A stretch of DNA of 64,000 bases from Achromobacter xylosoxidans (GCF_001457475.1 NZ_LN831029.1:1364001-1428000); one strand, 5' to 3'. Positions 36,246 to 44,519 are shown, numbered from the stretch's first letter. Program-made: numbers and translations. Notes: generated by a model from the letters alone, not told the origin.

Positions 36246-36749
36246 ATGCCCTTGATGCTCAAACTTCTGCTGGCCGTCCAAGTGATCTCGGCGCTGGCTA
36301 TCATCGTGCTGGTCCTGCTGCAGCAGGGCAAAGGCGCCGACATGGGGTCCGCGTTCGGCAGCGGCTCGTCGGGCAGCCTGTTCGGCGCCACCGGCGCGGC
36401 CAACTTCCTGTCGCGTGCCACCAAGTGGGCCGCGGTGGTCTTCTTCGCCTCCACGGCCGGCCTGGCCTATGTCAGCCACAAGGGCACCAGCGGCCCCGCC
36501 GTCGACTCCGGCGTGATGCAGAACTTCCCGGCCGACCGTTCGGTGCCGCAGGTGCCGGGCGCCGCGCCGGCCCAGCCGGGCGCGGGCGCCTCGTCGGTGC
36601 CGGGCGCTTCGTCCGTCCCCGGCGCCGCTTCGTCGGTGCCTGGCGCCGGTTCGGCTCCTGCCCCGGCCCCGGCTTCCAAGCCGGACGCTTCGGTGCCGTC
36701 GGCTCCGGCCGCCGCGGGCGACAAGCCGGCCGAGACGCCGGCCAAGTAA
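36246..36749 (+). CDS. secG: Preprotein translocase subunit SecG with long Ala/Pro/Ser tail
   Basis: A 167-residue subunit of the SecYEG channel. The first 75 residues are canonical SecG: 'LLLAVQVISALAIIVLVLLQQGKGADMGSAFGSGSSGSLFGATGAANFLSRATKWAAVVFFASTAGLAYV', with two membrane helices. The rest is a low-complexity extension containing three copies of 'SSVPGA'-like units (residues about 115-140) and Ala/Pro runs; such tails are common and variable in Burkholderiales SecG. E. coli SecG is 110 residues. The gene lies between tpiA and tRNA-Leu, the usual order. Confidence 0.96.
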   Translation: MPLMLKLLLAVQVISALAIIVLVLLQQGKGADMGSAFGSGSSGSLFGATGAANFLSRATKWAAVVFFASTAGLAYVSHKGTSGPAVDSGVMQNFPADRSVPQVPGAAPAQPGAGASSVPGASSVPGAASSVPGAGSAPAPAPASKPDASVPSAPAAAGDKPAETPAK

Positions 36750-36765
36750 GCCTGGACAGCATGAG

Positions 36766-36792
36766 AAAGGCCGGCGATAGCCGGCCTTTTTT
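36766..36792 (+). terminator. Rho-independent terminator after secG
   Basis: AAAGGCCGGC and GCCGGCCTTT pair around GATA-like loop bases, with six T residues after the stem. Flanking A residues allow it to serve the converging small gene as well. Confidence 0.9.
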
Positions 36793-36834
36793 CATGGCGG
36801 CGCCGCAATGGCGCCCTTTGCGGGAAAGCCGTGT

Positions 36835-37014
36835 TCAGGCGCCCGGCAGCATGTGGCGCGCCGACACCGCGAGGATGCGTTCGGCGGATTCGCGCAACTG
36901 GCGCGCTTCGCGGTAAGCCCGCAGGGACACGACGGCGTCGTAACGGCGCGAGCTGCGCGGGCCGGCGAGCAGCGTGGGGCGACGGGCCAGGATGGGGGAT
37001 ATCAGACGTTGCAT
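36835..37014 (-). CDS. Small basic protein of unknown function (59 residues)
   Basis: A 59-residue frame starting ATG at 37014 with AAAAGG nine bases upstream. The product begins 'MQRLISPILARRPTLLAGP', continues 'RSSRRYDAVVSLRAYREARQ' and ends 'RESAERILAVSARHMLPGA'. It is Arg-rich and mostly helical, without a membrane segment. Third codon positions are strongly GC-biased as in real genes here. It converges on secG and shares its terminator. I recognise no family; conservation next to secG in relatives would be the test. Confidence 0.55.
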   Translation of the reverse strand: MQRLISPILARRPTLLAGPRSSRRYDAVVSLRAYREARQLRESAERILAVSARHMLPGA

Positions 37015-37347
37015 GGTGGAACCTTTTCTACGGGCCTGAGGCCCTGTTGTGTATGGCTGGCATCGTAAGCCGGCCAGGCATGCGCGCCAACGAATTCCCT
37101 TTTATATGAATATCCGGAGGAAATTCCCCGGGAACATCCCGGGTGTGCGCATGGGGATGCCAGTATTGCCCGGAGACATGACAGATTGATGCCATGGCCT
37201 GTCGCGCTTGTAAGGGCTTGTTGCCCGGGCGAGGCTCGCCGGACGGCCGGGTCTGGAGCGGCAAGGCGAGCGGATGCACGCGAATCGTCAATTACGTGAT
37301 AGAATGTTCGACTTTCCAGGAAGCCACGGCTTTTCTGGATGAAGTCA

Positions 37348-37432
37348 GCCGACGTGGTGAAATTGGTAGACACGCTATCTTGAGGGGGTAGTGGCGAAAG
37401 CTGTGCGAGTTCGAGTCTCGCCGTCGGCACCA
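37348..37432 (+). tRNA. tRNA-Leu(GAG)
   Basis: An 85-base class II tRNA with acceptor GCCGACG/CGTCGGC, D arm GTGAAATTGGTAGACAC, anticodon loop CTTGAGG giving GAG, T arm GAGTTCGAGTCTC and encoded CCA. secG followed by tRNA-Leu(GAG) is a widely conserved order and the tRNA can serve as an integration site. Confidence 0.97.
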
Positions 37433-37440
37433 AGAATTTG

Positions 37441-37464
37441 TCCGGACATCCGGACATCCGGACA
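37441..37464. repeat. three tandem copies of an octamer
   Basis: TCCGGACA is repeated three times without change, starting nine bases after the CCA of tRNA-Leu(GAG). Each unit contains the palindrome TCCGGA. Confidence 0.9.
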
Positions 37465-37466
37465 GC

Positions 37467-37502
37467 AAAGGCCTGTAAGAACTGGATTCTTACAGGCCTT
37501 TT
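37467..37502 (+). terminator. Rho-independent terminator of tRNA-Leu(GAG)
   Basis: AAAGGCCTGTAAGAA pairs perfectly with TTCTTACAGGCCTTT around a short loop (CTGGA) and ends in T residues. The 15-base stem is unusually long. Confidence 0.88.
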
Positions 37503-37779
37503 GTCTTTGCGTTCGTCTCTTTGCGCCTGCCCTGTCCGGGGGGCCGCTCTGCAATTCCCCTTCGATTCGCCATTTGAGCCCCATGCCAATGCACGGGAGG
37601 GGCGCCATGGGTCGTCATCTTCTGTCGATCTGAAATAATTTGTATTGCATTTGGCGCATCACAATGCATCTATTACAATGCAAATCCTTCAAAATGTAAT
37701 TTATCTAAATCAATATCGGGCTGCGGCGCGGATAAATACACATTTATAAATTTATATTTGTAATTGTAGTGAGGGGTTG

Positions 37780-39474
37780 ATGGCTTTTGGTTTCGATGTG
37801 GGCACGACAATCACGTCCGTTCTGCGAGTCACGACGCTTCGCATTCTTCCCACCGTGCTGTGTGCCAGTCTTGCCTCCCTCGGCTTGGCGGGGTGCCAGA
37901 CCTTACCCGGCGACAGCAACGCGCTGCAAAGTACGTTCGCGAGTAATGATCCTTGCTCCGATAGTTCGCGCAATACAGGGATTGCCGTGGGCGGTGCCCT
38001 TGGCGCGGTCGCCGGGGCTTTGCTGGGCGGGAAGAACGCCAGGGACAAGGTGATTGTCGGGGCCATCGGCGCGGCGGCAGGCGCCTTGGTCGGCGGCGTG
38101 ATCGGTCACAACATTGACGAGCGCAGATGCGCGCTCTTCAAGGTGGCGCAGGCCAATAACCTCGACCTGGTTGTTTCCGACATCAAGGTGGCCGATACCC
38201 AAGTGGATCCGCTGGCCACGCCCAAGCCGCAAGGCGGCGGATCCGCGGACGCTGCCAAGACGACCGCTGGCCTGAGCGTGTCCATCATCGACAAGGGCGA
38301 ACAGTTCGCGCCGGGCTCGGCGATTTTGACGCCGCAGGCGGCGAAGGCCATGGCGGATCTGGCCGACACGTACCGCGATGTGGCGGCGGCCTCCGCCAGC
38401 GCCAAGGATCGAGACGCCGTCAATGCGCGGAACAATGCGATGCGCATTCTTTTGGTCGGACACACCGATGACACGGGTTCTTCCCAGCTCAACGCCGACC
38501 TCTCCGAAGCTCGCGCCCGCGCGGTGGCCAAGATCTTCGTGTCCCGCGGTTTCAGGGCAGATCAGATCTTCTATCAAGGCGCGGGCGAAACGCTGCCGAT
38601 TGCGGACAACCACAGTGCAGCGGGACGCGCGCGTAACCGCAGGGTCGAGGTGGTCGATCTGGGCGAAGACGAGGCCATGGCGGGCTATCTGGCCAACCGC
38701 AAGCCCGTGCTGGCGTACTACCGGACGCCCGGGCCGGCAGCCTCGGGGCCGCGCAAGGAAACAACAGGCGGGGCGCAGCCGACCTCTTCCCGCAAGGCGT
38801 CCGTCGGCCAAGCGAACCGGAACGACAGGCCGTCAGTTGCCAGCCCGGATCCGTCGGCGACGGATGCAACGCCTTCGGCGCATGCGAGCACTGCCGCCCA
38901 AGACATTGATTTCGGTGGCACGCCAGTGCACGGCAACTATGTACAGGTCAGCATCGGCAAGCTCTCGACGCAGAAATCGACTTTCAGCTTGCTGAGCACC
39001 GCGCACGCAGCCGAGCCTTCCATCGTGGGCAGTTGCGCGGATGATCGCCCCCGCATTTCGAAGGGCGTCAAGTCGCTCAAGAACGATCGGGAGGCCAAGT
39101 TCTCCACCAACGACTATCTGCCTGGCGTGTACGACTCGAGCTGGGCGGGCTTGGTAAATGGGCACTTGGTGGCACTGACGCATGTCGCCGTGTTGCGCGA
39201 TGGCGGCTCGCCGGCGCGCCGTCCTGAACTGCTTGTCTACACCAATTATTCGGGCGATAAGAAGGCTGAACCGACCCTCCGCAGCAAGCCGGAAGTCAAT
39301 GCCTATCAAGGCTCGGATGCTCTCCTGTACCGGGTGTTCGTAGGCGATTCCTTGCAGTGCATGGACATCGTCATTCCGAACAAGGATCCCCGCCACGCCC
39401 CTGATTCGAATCTGGTCTATACGTTGAACAAGCAGTCCTACCAGACCGCTTTCGCTCCCAGCTTGGCTAAGTGA
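37780..39474 (+). CDS. OmpA-domain lipoprotein with glycine zipper, first gene of an envelope module
   Basis: A 564-residue lipoprotein. The signal ends in 'ASLGLAGC' with Cys at residue 39. A glycine-zipper pair follows ('GIAVGGALGAVAGALLGG' and 'VIVGAIGAAAGALVGGVIGH', residues 67-110), which may insert in a membrane. Residues about 170-295 form an OmpA-like peptidoglycan-binding domain with 'LVGHTDDTGSSQLNADLSEARARAVAKIF' and 'GRARNRRVEVV'. A Ser/Thr/Pro linker (about 315-375) leads to a C-terminal region of 190 residues I cannot assign. ATG at 37780 follows GTGAGGGG. GC content is visibly lower than in neighbouring core genes. It would anchor the module to the cell wall. Confidence 0.82.
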   Translation: MAFGFDVGTTITSVLRVTTLRILPTVLCASLASLGLAGCQTLPGDSNALQSTFASNDPCSDSSRNTGIAVGGALGAVAGALLGGKNARDKVIVGAIGAAAGALVGGVIGHNIDERRCALFKVAQANNLDLVVSDIKVADTQVDPLATPKPQGGGSADAAKTTAGLSVSIIDKGEQFAPGSAILTPQAAKAMADLADTYRDVAAASASAKDRDAVNARNNAMRILLVGHTDDTGSSQLNADLSEARARAVAKIFVSRGFRADQIFYQGAGETLPIADNHSAAGRARNRRVEVVDLGEDEAMAGYLANRKPVLAYYRTPGPAASGPRKETTGGAQPTSSRKASVGQANRNDRPSVASPDPSATDATPSAHASTAAQDIDFGGTPVHGNYVQVSIGKLSTQKSTFSLLSTAHAAEPSIVGSCADDRPRISKGVKSLKNDREAKFSTNDYLPGVYDSSWAGLVNGHLVALTHVAVLRDGGSPARRPELLVYTNYSGDKKAEPTLRSKPEVNAYQGSDALLYRVFVGDSLQCMDIVIPNKDPRHAPDSNLVYTLNKQSYQTAFAPSLAK

Positions 39475-39519
39475 CGCGACACCAGCCTCGGATCGGTTGA
39501 TACATACAAAGGACGCAGG

Positions 39520-40983
39520 ATGCTTGAATCCCTGAATAATTTCTACGCGGCAAACACGGCATTTATCTACTTCGTCATTGCCATGATCCTATTGGCGATA
39601 ACAGTGGCTTTGTTCCGGTTCAATCTGTGGTTTCGTGATCTGTGGGTATCTTTGCCCATCATCGGCAGCCTGGCTCGCCTCGCCAAGGATCGCACCAAGG
39701 GGAACGAGGGCTGGCTACGCGCGGAGGAAAGCCTGTGCGCTATCTACAAGCCGTTCTGCAACTTCATGTCGCAAGGCCAGTTCGCGCACTATAGCGACTA
39801 TCTGCGCAAGGCGTCGGACAAAGGCCAAAAGCCGGCGCCTCTTTTCATCTGGTCGCTGCTGGTAGTGCTGGTGATCGCCGAAGGGATCGGGTTCTCGTAC
39901 ATGTTGTCGTCGTGGATGGCCAGCGAAGCGAGCAGCAATATGGTCGCCATCATTTCGGTCTGCGTGGTGTTCGTCATTTGCGTGATCATGGTGATGATCA
40001 CGCACCAGGCCGGTCACCAATACCGTCGGACGAAACTGCTGCGCGCCTGCTTCGCTCAGTTCAAGGAGGGCGACAGTAGCGCGAACCTCGAAGTTGAGCA
40101 GGTCGGCCTGAACGACCACGGCCGCGACGATCGTGCGCCCTATTACAACCAGATCCTCAATCGAATCGCCAAGAATCCCTATGACCGCGGCAGCTACGGT
40201 TGGGTCTACTCCGCCATCATCCTGATCGTGGGCATCGCTGTGCTGTCCACTGGCCTGCGCTACACGCACATGCTCAATGAGCAGACGCGGGAATCGGCGC
40301 AAATGAATGGCAGCGCGGCGTTCAATCCGTTCGCGAGCACCTTGCCCGATGCCGTAAGCGCCCCGCAGCGTGCTGCGGACGCCAAGGCAAAAAGCGACGC
40401 CGATAGCGGTACCTCCATCGAGGGCATGACGGCGTTTCTGATGCTGGGCCTTATCTATGTAGCGACACAGGCGATTGGTTTGCTCATTGGCTACAAATAT
40501 GGGTTTGTGGGCAATGAGTCGAAGAACGCCTATGATTCCACTGGGGGGTTCAGCGACTACGGCGCCTACAAAAGTCACTATCAGCCGATCCGAGACCTGG
40601 TCAACGGCCGGCTCAAGGACCTGCAGCAGCGCCTGGAGGCCAACGCCAACAATCGCATGAAGTTGTCCAAGACCTTCGACGATTACCTGCGCGAAGCCAA
40701 CCGGAATTCGGCGGCGCTCGATATCGTGGACCATCTGACGCCTCCCAAAATGCCCGCGGCCGTCCCCGGGCCGGAAATGCCGGCTCAGGTTGCGACGGAC
40801 TACGATCTGCACCATATCAAGACCGAAATCAACCGTTTGAACGACCCGGAGCGGGAAAAGGCGTATTTCGTGGCCCTGCCCGCTGCGGTCCGCGGCGATG
40901 CGGATTTGCGTGCGTGGCTCAAGGAGCGAAAGGAGCGGCGTGAACGGGAAGCACAGGACGCACTGGCCGATGATTTGTTTTGA
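39520..40983 (+). CDS. Five-helix inner-membrane protein of unknown function, second gene of envelope module
   Basis: A 487-residue protein with hydrophobic segments at residues about 13-33, 108-128, 141-161, 228-247 and 303-324. The remaining 160 residues are soluble, charged and helical ('IRDLVNGRLKDLQQRLEANANNRMKLSKTFDDYLREANRN'), ending in an acidic/basic tail. The second to third helices and the long soluble arms loosely recall MotA/TolQ/ExbB-type proteins, but none of their motifs is present, so I leave it unassigned. It starts 45 bases after the lipoprotein gene, with AAAGGACGCAGG before the ATG, and the next gene follows 18 bases after its stop. Confidence 0.78.
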   Translation: MLESLNNFYAANTAFIYFVIAMILLAITVALFRFNLWFRDLWVSLPIIGSLARLAKDRTKGNEGWLRAEESLCAIYKPFCNFMSQGQFAHYSDYLRKASDKGQKPAPLFIWSLLVVLVIAEGIGFSYMLSSWMASEASSNMVAIISVCVVFVICVIMVMITHQAGHQYRRTKLLRACFAQFKEGDSSANLEVEQVGLNDHGRDDRAPYYNQILNRIAKNPYDRGSYGWVYSAIILIVGIAVLSTGLRYTHMLNEQTRESAQMNGSAAFNPFASTLPDAVSAPQRAADAKAKSDADSGTSIEGMTAFLMLGLIYVATQAIGLLIGYKYGFVGNESKNAYDSTGGFSDYGAYKSHYQPIRDLVNGRLKDLQQRLEANANNRMKLSKTFDDYLREANRNSAALDIVDHLTPPKMPAAVPGPEMPAQVATDYDLHHIKTEINRLNDPEREKAYFVALPAAVRGDADLRAWLKERKERREREAQDALADDLF

Positions 40984-41001
40984 CGCCAAGGGAAAAGTGC
41001 C

Positions 41002-41853
41002 ATGAAGCGATTTACGATCGGAGCGGCCGTCATGCTGGCGCTGGTGACGGGCACGACGGCATATGCTGGCGCGCAGAACGACGTACCCAGTTGCTATGAG
41101 GCGAGCAAAGTGGGCGTGCCGGCACCGGCGCCCCGTACCGAACTGTTCATCCTGGTCGATCAGACCACGCCTTTCGATGCGATGCTGCAAGGCTTGGCCA
41201 ACGAGAATGCAGGACGGCTGATCCAGCCGGGTTCCGCCTACGTCGTCGCGACTTTTTCTTCGTTCGGGCAGGGGCGCTACATGCAGGTCCTGAGTGCCGG
41301 TACGCTGGAACAGCCGATCGACGAAAGCCTCCGAAACAGCATCGGCATGAAGGTCCTGCGGACGTTCGATGCGTGCATGCGCGACCAGCTCGACTACGGG
41401 CGGCTGAAGGCGGCCACCGCGCTCAAGACGGCGTTCGCCGGCGTCAGCGCCGAACTGGCCAAGTCCGACATCTTGTCCGCGCTCAAGGAGTTGTCCAGCC
41501 GGGTCAGGCAGTCCGGCGCGCGGGACATGATTGTGTTCGTGTTATCGGACATGCTGGAAAATTCCAGTATCTCCAGCTTCTATGCCAACCATAACGTTCG
41601 CGCGATAGATCCTTCCGTCGAGATAAAGAAGGTGGAGGCCGCGCAGCAATTCGGCGACTTTGGCGGGGCGCGGGTCTTTGTACTGGGTGCGGGCCTGGTT
41701 CAAGGGGACGGATCCGCGCGCAGAGACCGGGGGGTATATCGAGACCCCAAGACCATGGCCAAGCTGCGGACGTTCTGGGAGCAGTACTTTGCCCGCAGCA
41801 ATGCTCAGTTGGTGGAGTTTGGCGCGCCAGCGCTGTTGTCTCCTGTCCGCTGA
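41002..41853 (+). CDS. Secreted vWA-like protein, third gene of envelope module
   Basis: A 283-residue protein with a Sec signal peptide ('MKRFTIGAAVMLALVTGTTAYA', cleavage near 22). The mature part has a von Willebrand factor A-like outline: strand 1 'TELFILVDQTTPFDAML' with a D-x-T-T sequence in place of the usual DxSxS metal site, a middle 'RDMIVFVLSDMLENSSIS', and a later strand 'GARVFVLGAGLV'. Two Cys lie in 'VPSCYEAS' and 'FDACMRD'. The vWA reading is tentative. It is cotranscribed with the lipoprotein and membrane-protein genes and would sit in the periplasm between them. Confidence 0.75.
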   Translation: MKRFTIGAAVMLALVTGTTAYAGAQNDVPSCYEASKVGVPAPAPRTELFILVDQTTPFDAMLQGLANENAGRLIQPGSAYVVATFSSFGQGRYMQVLSAGTLEQPIDESLRNSIGMKVLRTFDACMRDQLDYGRLKAATALKTAFAGVSAELAKSDILSALKELSSRVRQSGARDMIVFVLSDMLENSSISSFYANHNVRAIDPSVEIKKVEAAQQFGDFGGARVFVLGAGLVQGDGSARRDRGVYRDPKTMAKLRTFWEQYFARSNAQLVEFGAPALLSPVR

Positions 41854-41884
41854 AACCACATACAGACGCAAACCTTTCATTCAT

Positions 41885-41902
41885 CTGTTATTCCACCGTC
41901 AT
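41885..41902 (+). promoter_or_regulatory. Pho box upstream of the PhoX-type phosphatase gene
   Basis: Two heptamers, CTGTTAT and CCGTCAT, are separated by four bases (TCCA), which is the 11-base-period direct repeat bound by PhoB; each differs from CTGTCAT by one base. A third, weaker CAGTCAT lies further right. The site is about 75 bases before the phosphatase ATG. Confidence 0.6.
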
Positions 41903-41977
41903 TTTCGACAGTCATCATGCCGTGAGGCTGGCCCGCGGGTGCGCCAGCCAAGAACACCGACAATGACAGGAAAACTG

Positions 41978-44080
41978 ATGAGTTCTTCGGACCAGGACGA
42001 CATCCCGTCCAACCCCTCCCAGGCAGTGCATTTCAACGAAGTGGTGCGCCGCGCGGTGTCGCGTCGGGGCTTTCTCAAGGCCGGGCTGGGCGCCGGCGCG
42101 GTCGGCTTCATGGGCGCGGGCCTGACGGCCTGTGGCGGCGATGACGACGATGACGATTCGTCGGGCACCAATCCGGGCACCAACCCGGGCGGCGAGACGC
42201 CGGCCAAGCCCGTGGAACTCAATTTCAAGGCCGTGCCGATCAGCACCGCCGATACCGTGGTGGTCCCCGAGGGCTACCAGTTCGCCGTGATCAACCGCTG
42301 GGGCGATCCGCTCTTTGCCGGTGCGCCGGCCTTCAAGGCCGACGCCAGCAACGGCGGCGACGACCAGGCCCGCCAGCTCGGGTACAACCACGACGGCATG
42401 CATTTCTTCCCGATCGATGGCACCGACAGCGTCAACGGCAGCAGCGTGGAAGGCCTGATGGTCACCAACCACGAATACACCACGCCGGACTACTTCTATC
42501 CGGTGGGCGTGCAGCCGGGCAACGCGCAATGGAACCTGGACTGGGTGCGCAAGTCGCAGCACGCCCATGGCGTTTCGGTGCGTCATATGCGCCTGGCCAA
42601 TGGCAAGTGGGAACCGGTGCTGGATTCGCCCTTCAACCGCAGCGTCAACGCCAACGTCGCGATGCAACTGGTGGGGCCGGCGGCGGGCAACCGCCTGGTG
42701 CGCACCAACGCCGATCCGACGGGCACGCGCTGCTTCGGTACCTTCGGCAACTGTGGCAACGGCTACACGTTGTGGAACACCTACCTGACGTGCGAAGAGA
42801 ACTTCACCGACTACTTCGGCGTCGGCACGGCCGACCCGGCCACGGTGAACTATCCCGATGCCGAGTACCAGAAGCACATGGAACGCTACAAGGGTTCGGG
42901 CAAGATCTCCAGCAGTTCGTACCGCTGGGACCACTACGACAACCGCTTCAACTGGGCGCAGGAGCCCAATGAATACAACCGTTGCGGCTGGGTGGTCGAG
43001 ATCGACCCGTTCGACCCGAACTCCACGCCCAAGAAGCTGACCGCGCTGGGCCGCTTCAAGCACGAGAACGCCGCGATGACGTTGGCCGACGACAAGCGCG
43101 TGGTGGTCTACATGGGCGACGACCAGGTCAGCGAGTACATCTACAAGTTCGTGTCCGACGGCAAGTACGACCCGGCCCGCCCGGCCCTGAACCGCCTGCT
43201 GCTGGACAAGGGCACGCTGTACGTCGCGCGCTTCCTGGACGGCGCCGCGCAGGGCGACGCGATGGGCGTGGGCGAGTGGATTGCGCTCAAGCTCGATACC
43301 CCGGCGCTGGCCGGCGGCACGCTCGGCGCCCTGTTCAACCAGGACATGGGCGAACTGCTGGTCAAGACGCGCCAGGCCGCCGACGCGGTGGGCGCCACGC
43401 CAATGGACCGGCCCGAGTGGATCACCACCCATCCGACCACCCGCGAAGCCTACGTCACGCTGACCAACAACAGCTCGCGCGGCACCGGTGGCACCCGCTA
43501 TCCGAACGGCCCGCAGCATCCGGGCGCCGACGACGCCAACCCCCGTACCGCCAACCAGTACGGCCAGATCGTGCGTTGGCGCGAGAAGAACGGCGATCCG
43601 GCGTCGCTGACGTTCGAATGGGACATCTTCGTGCTGGCGGGCAACCCGACGCTGTACCCGCGCACCGACCTGCGCAGTGGCTCGGCCAACGTCACCACGG
43701 ACAACACTTTCAACAGCCCCGACGGCCTGGCCTTCGACAAGCGCGGCCTGCTGTGGATCGAGACTGACGGCAACTACTCCAACACCGGCCCCTACGCCGG
43801 GCAGGGCAACAACCAGATGCTGGTCGCCAATCCGGCCACCAAGGAAATCCGCCGCTTCATGACCGGCCCGATCGGTTGCGAAGTGACCGGACTGACCTGG
43901 ACGCCCGACCAGAAGTACCTGTTCATCAACATCCAGCACCCGGGCGAAGGCCCGAGCGTGACGGATGCGCAGAACAATCCCCTGATGGCCTCCAAGTGGC
44001 CCGACGACGCCACTGCCAGCCGGCCGCGCCCGGCCACGGTGGTGATCTGGAAGCAGGACGGTACCGCCGTCGGCACCTGA
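41978..44080 (+). CDS. phoX: PhoX-family alkaline phosphatase (DUF839), Tat-exported
   Basis: A 700-residue secreted phosphatase. The N-terminus has a twin-arginine motif 'SRRGFLKAG' at residues 28-36 followed by 'GLTACGGDDDDDD', a lipobox-like Cys at 52 and an acidic stretch. The body is DUF839: 'GYNHDGMHFFPI', 'GLMVTNHEYTTPDYFYP', 'TCEENFTDYFG', 'RFKHENAAMTLADDKRVVVYMGDDQ' and 'SPDGLAFDKRGLLWIETDG', which supply the Ca/Fe site ligands known for PhoX. I chose ATG 41978 because AGGA lies eight bases upstream; another ATG at 41963 adds five residues. It hydrolyses phosphate monoesters under phosphate starvation, and the Pho box supports PhoB control. Confidence 0.92.
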   Translation: MSSSDQDDIPSNPSQAVHFNEVVRRAVSRRGFLKAGLGAGAVGFMGAGLTACGGDDDDDDSSGTNPGTNPGGETPAKPVELNFKAVPISTADTVVVPEGYQFAVINRWGDPLFAGAPAFKADASNGGDDQARQLGYNHDGMHFFPIDGTDSVNGSSVEGLMVTNHEYTTPDYFYPVGVQPGNAQWNLDWVRKSQHAHGVSVRHMRLANGKWEPVLDSPFNRSVNANVAMQLVGPAAGNRLVRTNADPTGTRCFGTFGNCGNGYTLWNTYLTCEENFTDYFGVGTADPATVNYPDAEYQKHMERYKGSGKISSSSYRWDHYDNRFNWAQEPNEYNRCGWVVEIDPFDPNSTPKKLTALGRFKHENAAMTLADDKRVVVYMGDDQVSEYIYKFVSDGKYDPARPALNRLLLDKGTLYVARFLDGAAQGDAMGVGEWIALKLDTPALAGGTLGALFNQDMGELLVKTRQAADAVGATPMDRPEWITTHPTTREAYVTLTNNSSRGTGGTRYPNGPQHPGADDANPRTANQYGQIVRWREKNGDPASLTFEWDIFVLAGNPTLYPRTDLRSGSANVTTDNTFNSPDGLAFDKRGLLWIETDGNYSNTGPYAGQGNNQMLVANPATKEIRRFMTGPIGCEVTGLTWTPDQKYLFINIQHPGEGPSVTDAQNNPLMASKWPDDATASRPRPATVVIWKQDGTAVGT

Positions 44081-44141
44081 CGACGATGCTGCCGATGGTC
44101 GCGGACCTGGCGTCCGCCGCCATGGCAAAGCGATCGTGACT

Positions 44142-44173
44142 GGCCGGCACCTCGCGTGCCGGCCTTTTTTTTT
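44142..44173 (+). terminator. Rho-independent terminator after phoX
   Basis: GGCCGGCAC pairs with GTGCCGGCC around CTCGC, then nine T residues. Confidence 0.92.
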
Positions 44174-44213
44174 GCGGCTCGGATCCGCGCCCGAGTCTGA
44201 AGTAATGCGTTCC

Positions 44214-44519
44214 TTAGTGCAGGTGGTGGCCGAAGGCGATGGCCGCCGTCACGAATGTCGCGGCGCCGATGCCGGCCAGTGCGTAGGCCCGCCTGGCCGC
44301 CGTGGCCTCGTTACGGCCGAAAGCCACCAGTAGTGCGATCAAGGACCATACGCCGCTGAAGCCGAGCAGGGCGAGCGTGTAGACGAACCCGGACAGGTCG
44401 TAGCCGCCGCCGCCGATGGACGGGTATTGCGGGCTGCGCGGCCACAGCAGGGCCACGAGCGGCATGGCGACCAGCGCGAACACGGCCAGCCAGATCTGGA
44501 ATCGGCGGTCTTTCAGCAT
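44214..44519 (-). CDS. Small membrane protein of unknown function
   Basis: A 101-residue protein from the ATG at 44519, with three hydrophobic helices ('IWLAVFALVAMPLVALLW', 'LSGFVYTLALLGFSGVWSLIALLVAF', 'AYALAGIGAATFVTAAIAFGHHL') and a C-terminal His pair. Longer starts at 44570 or 44672 add charged residues without a clear ribosome site. No family is recognised. It faces away from the chemoreceptor gene. Confidence 0.65.
   Translation of the reverse strand: MLKDRRFQIWLAVFALVAMPLVALLWPRSPQYPSIGGGGYDLSGFVYTLALLGFSGVWSLIALLVAFGRNEATAARRAYALAGIGAATFVTAAIAFGHHLH

Larger units (their letters stand above)
37433..37779. other. gap after tRNA-Leu(GAG) with short tandem repeats, terminator and AT-rich segment
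   Basis: This 347-base gap has no gene. Right after the tRNA come three perfect copies of the octamer TCCGGACA (37441-37464), then the tRNA terminator at 37467-37502. From about 37630 to 37770 base composition drops sharply: long AT stretches, several TGCATTTG/CAATGCA-like words and ATTTATAAATTTATATTT lie just before the OmpA-like lipoprotein gene. It has the look of a promoter region of transferred DNA. No integrase remnant or copy of the tRNA tail is visible. Confidence 0.6.

Noticed and set aside
37780..41853. envelope trio as a Zorya defence system
   Set aside because: The OmpA-domain protein is a lipoprotein, not a MotB-like ZorB; the membrane protein has no MotA/ExbB motif, and no ZorC, ZorD or ZorE gene follows.
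37348..41977. genomic island bounded by a copy of the tRNA-Leu 3' end
   Set aside because: No repeat of the last 15-20 bases of the tRNA was seen between 41854 and 41977 and no integrase gene is present, so attachment sites cannot be claimed.
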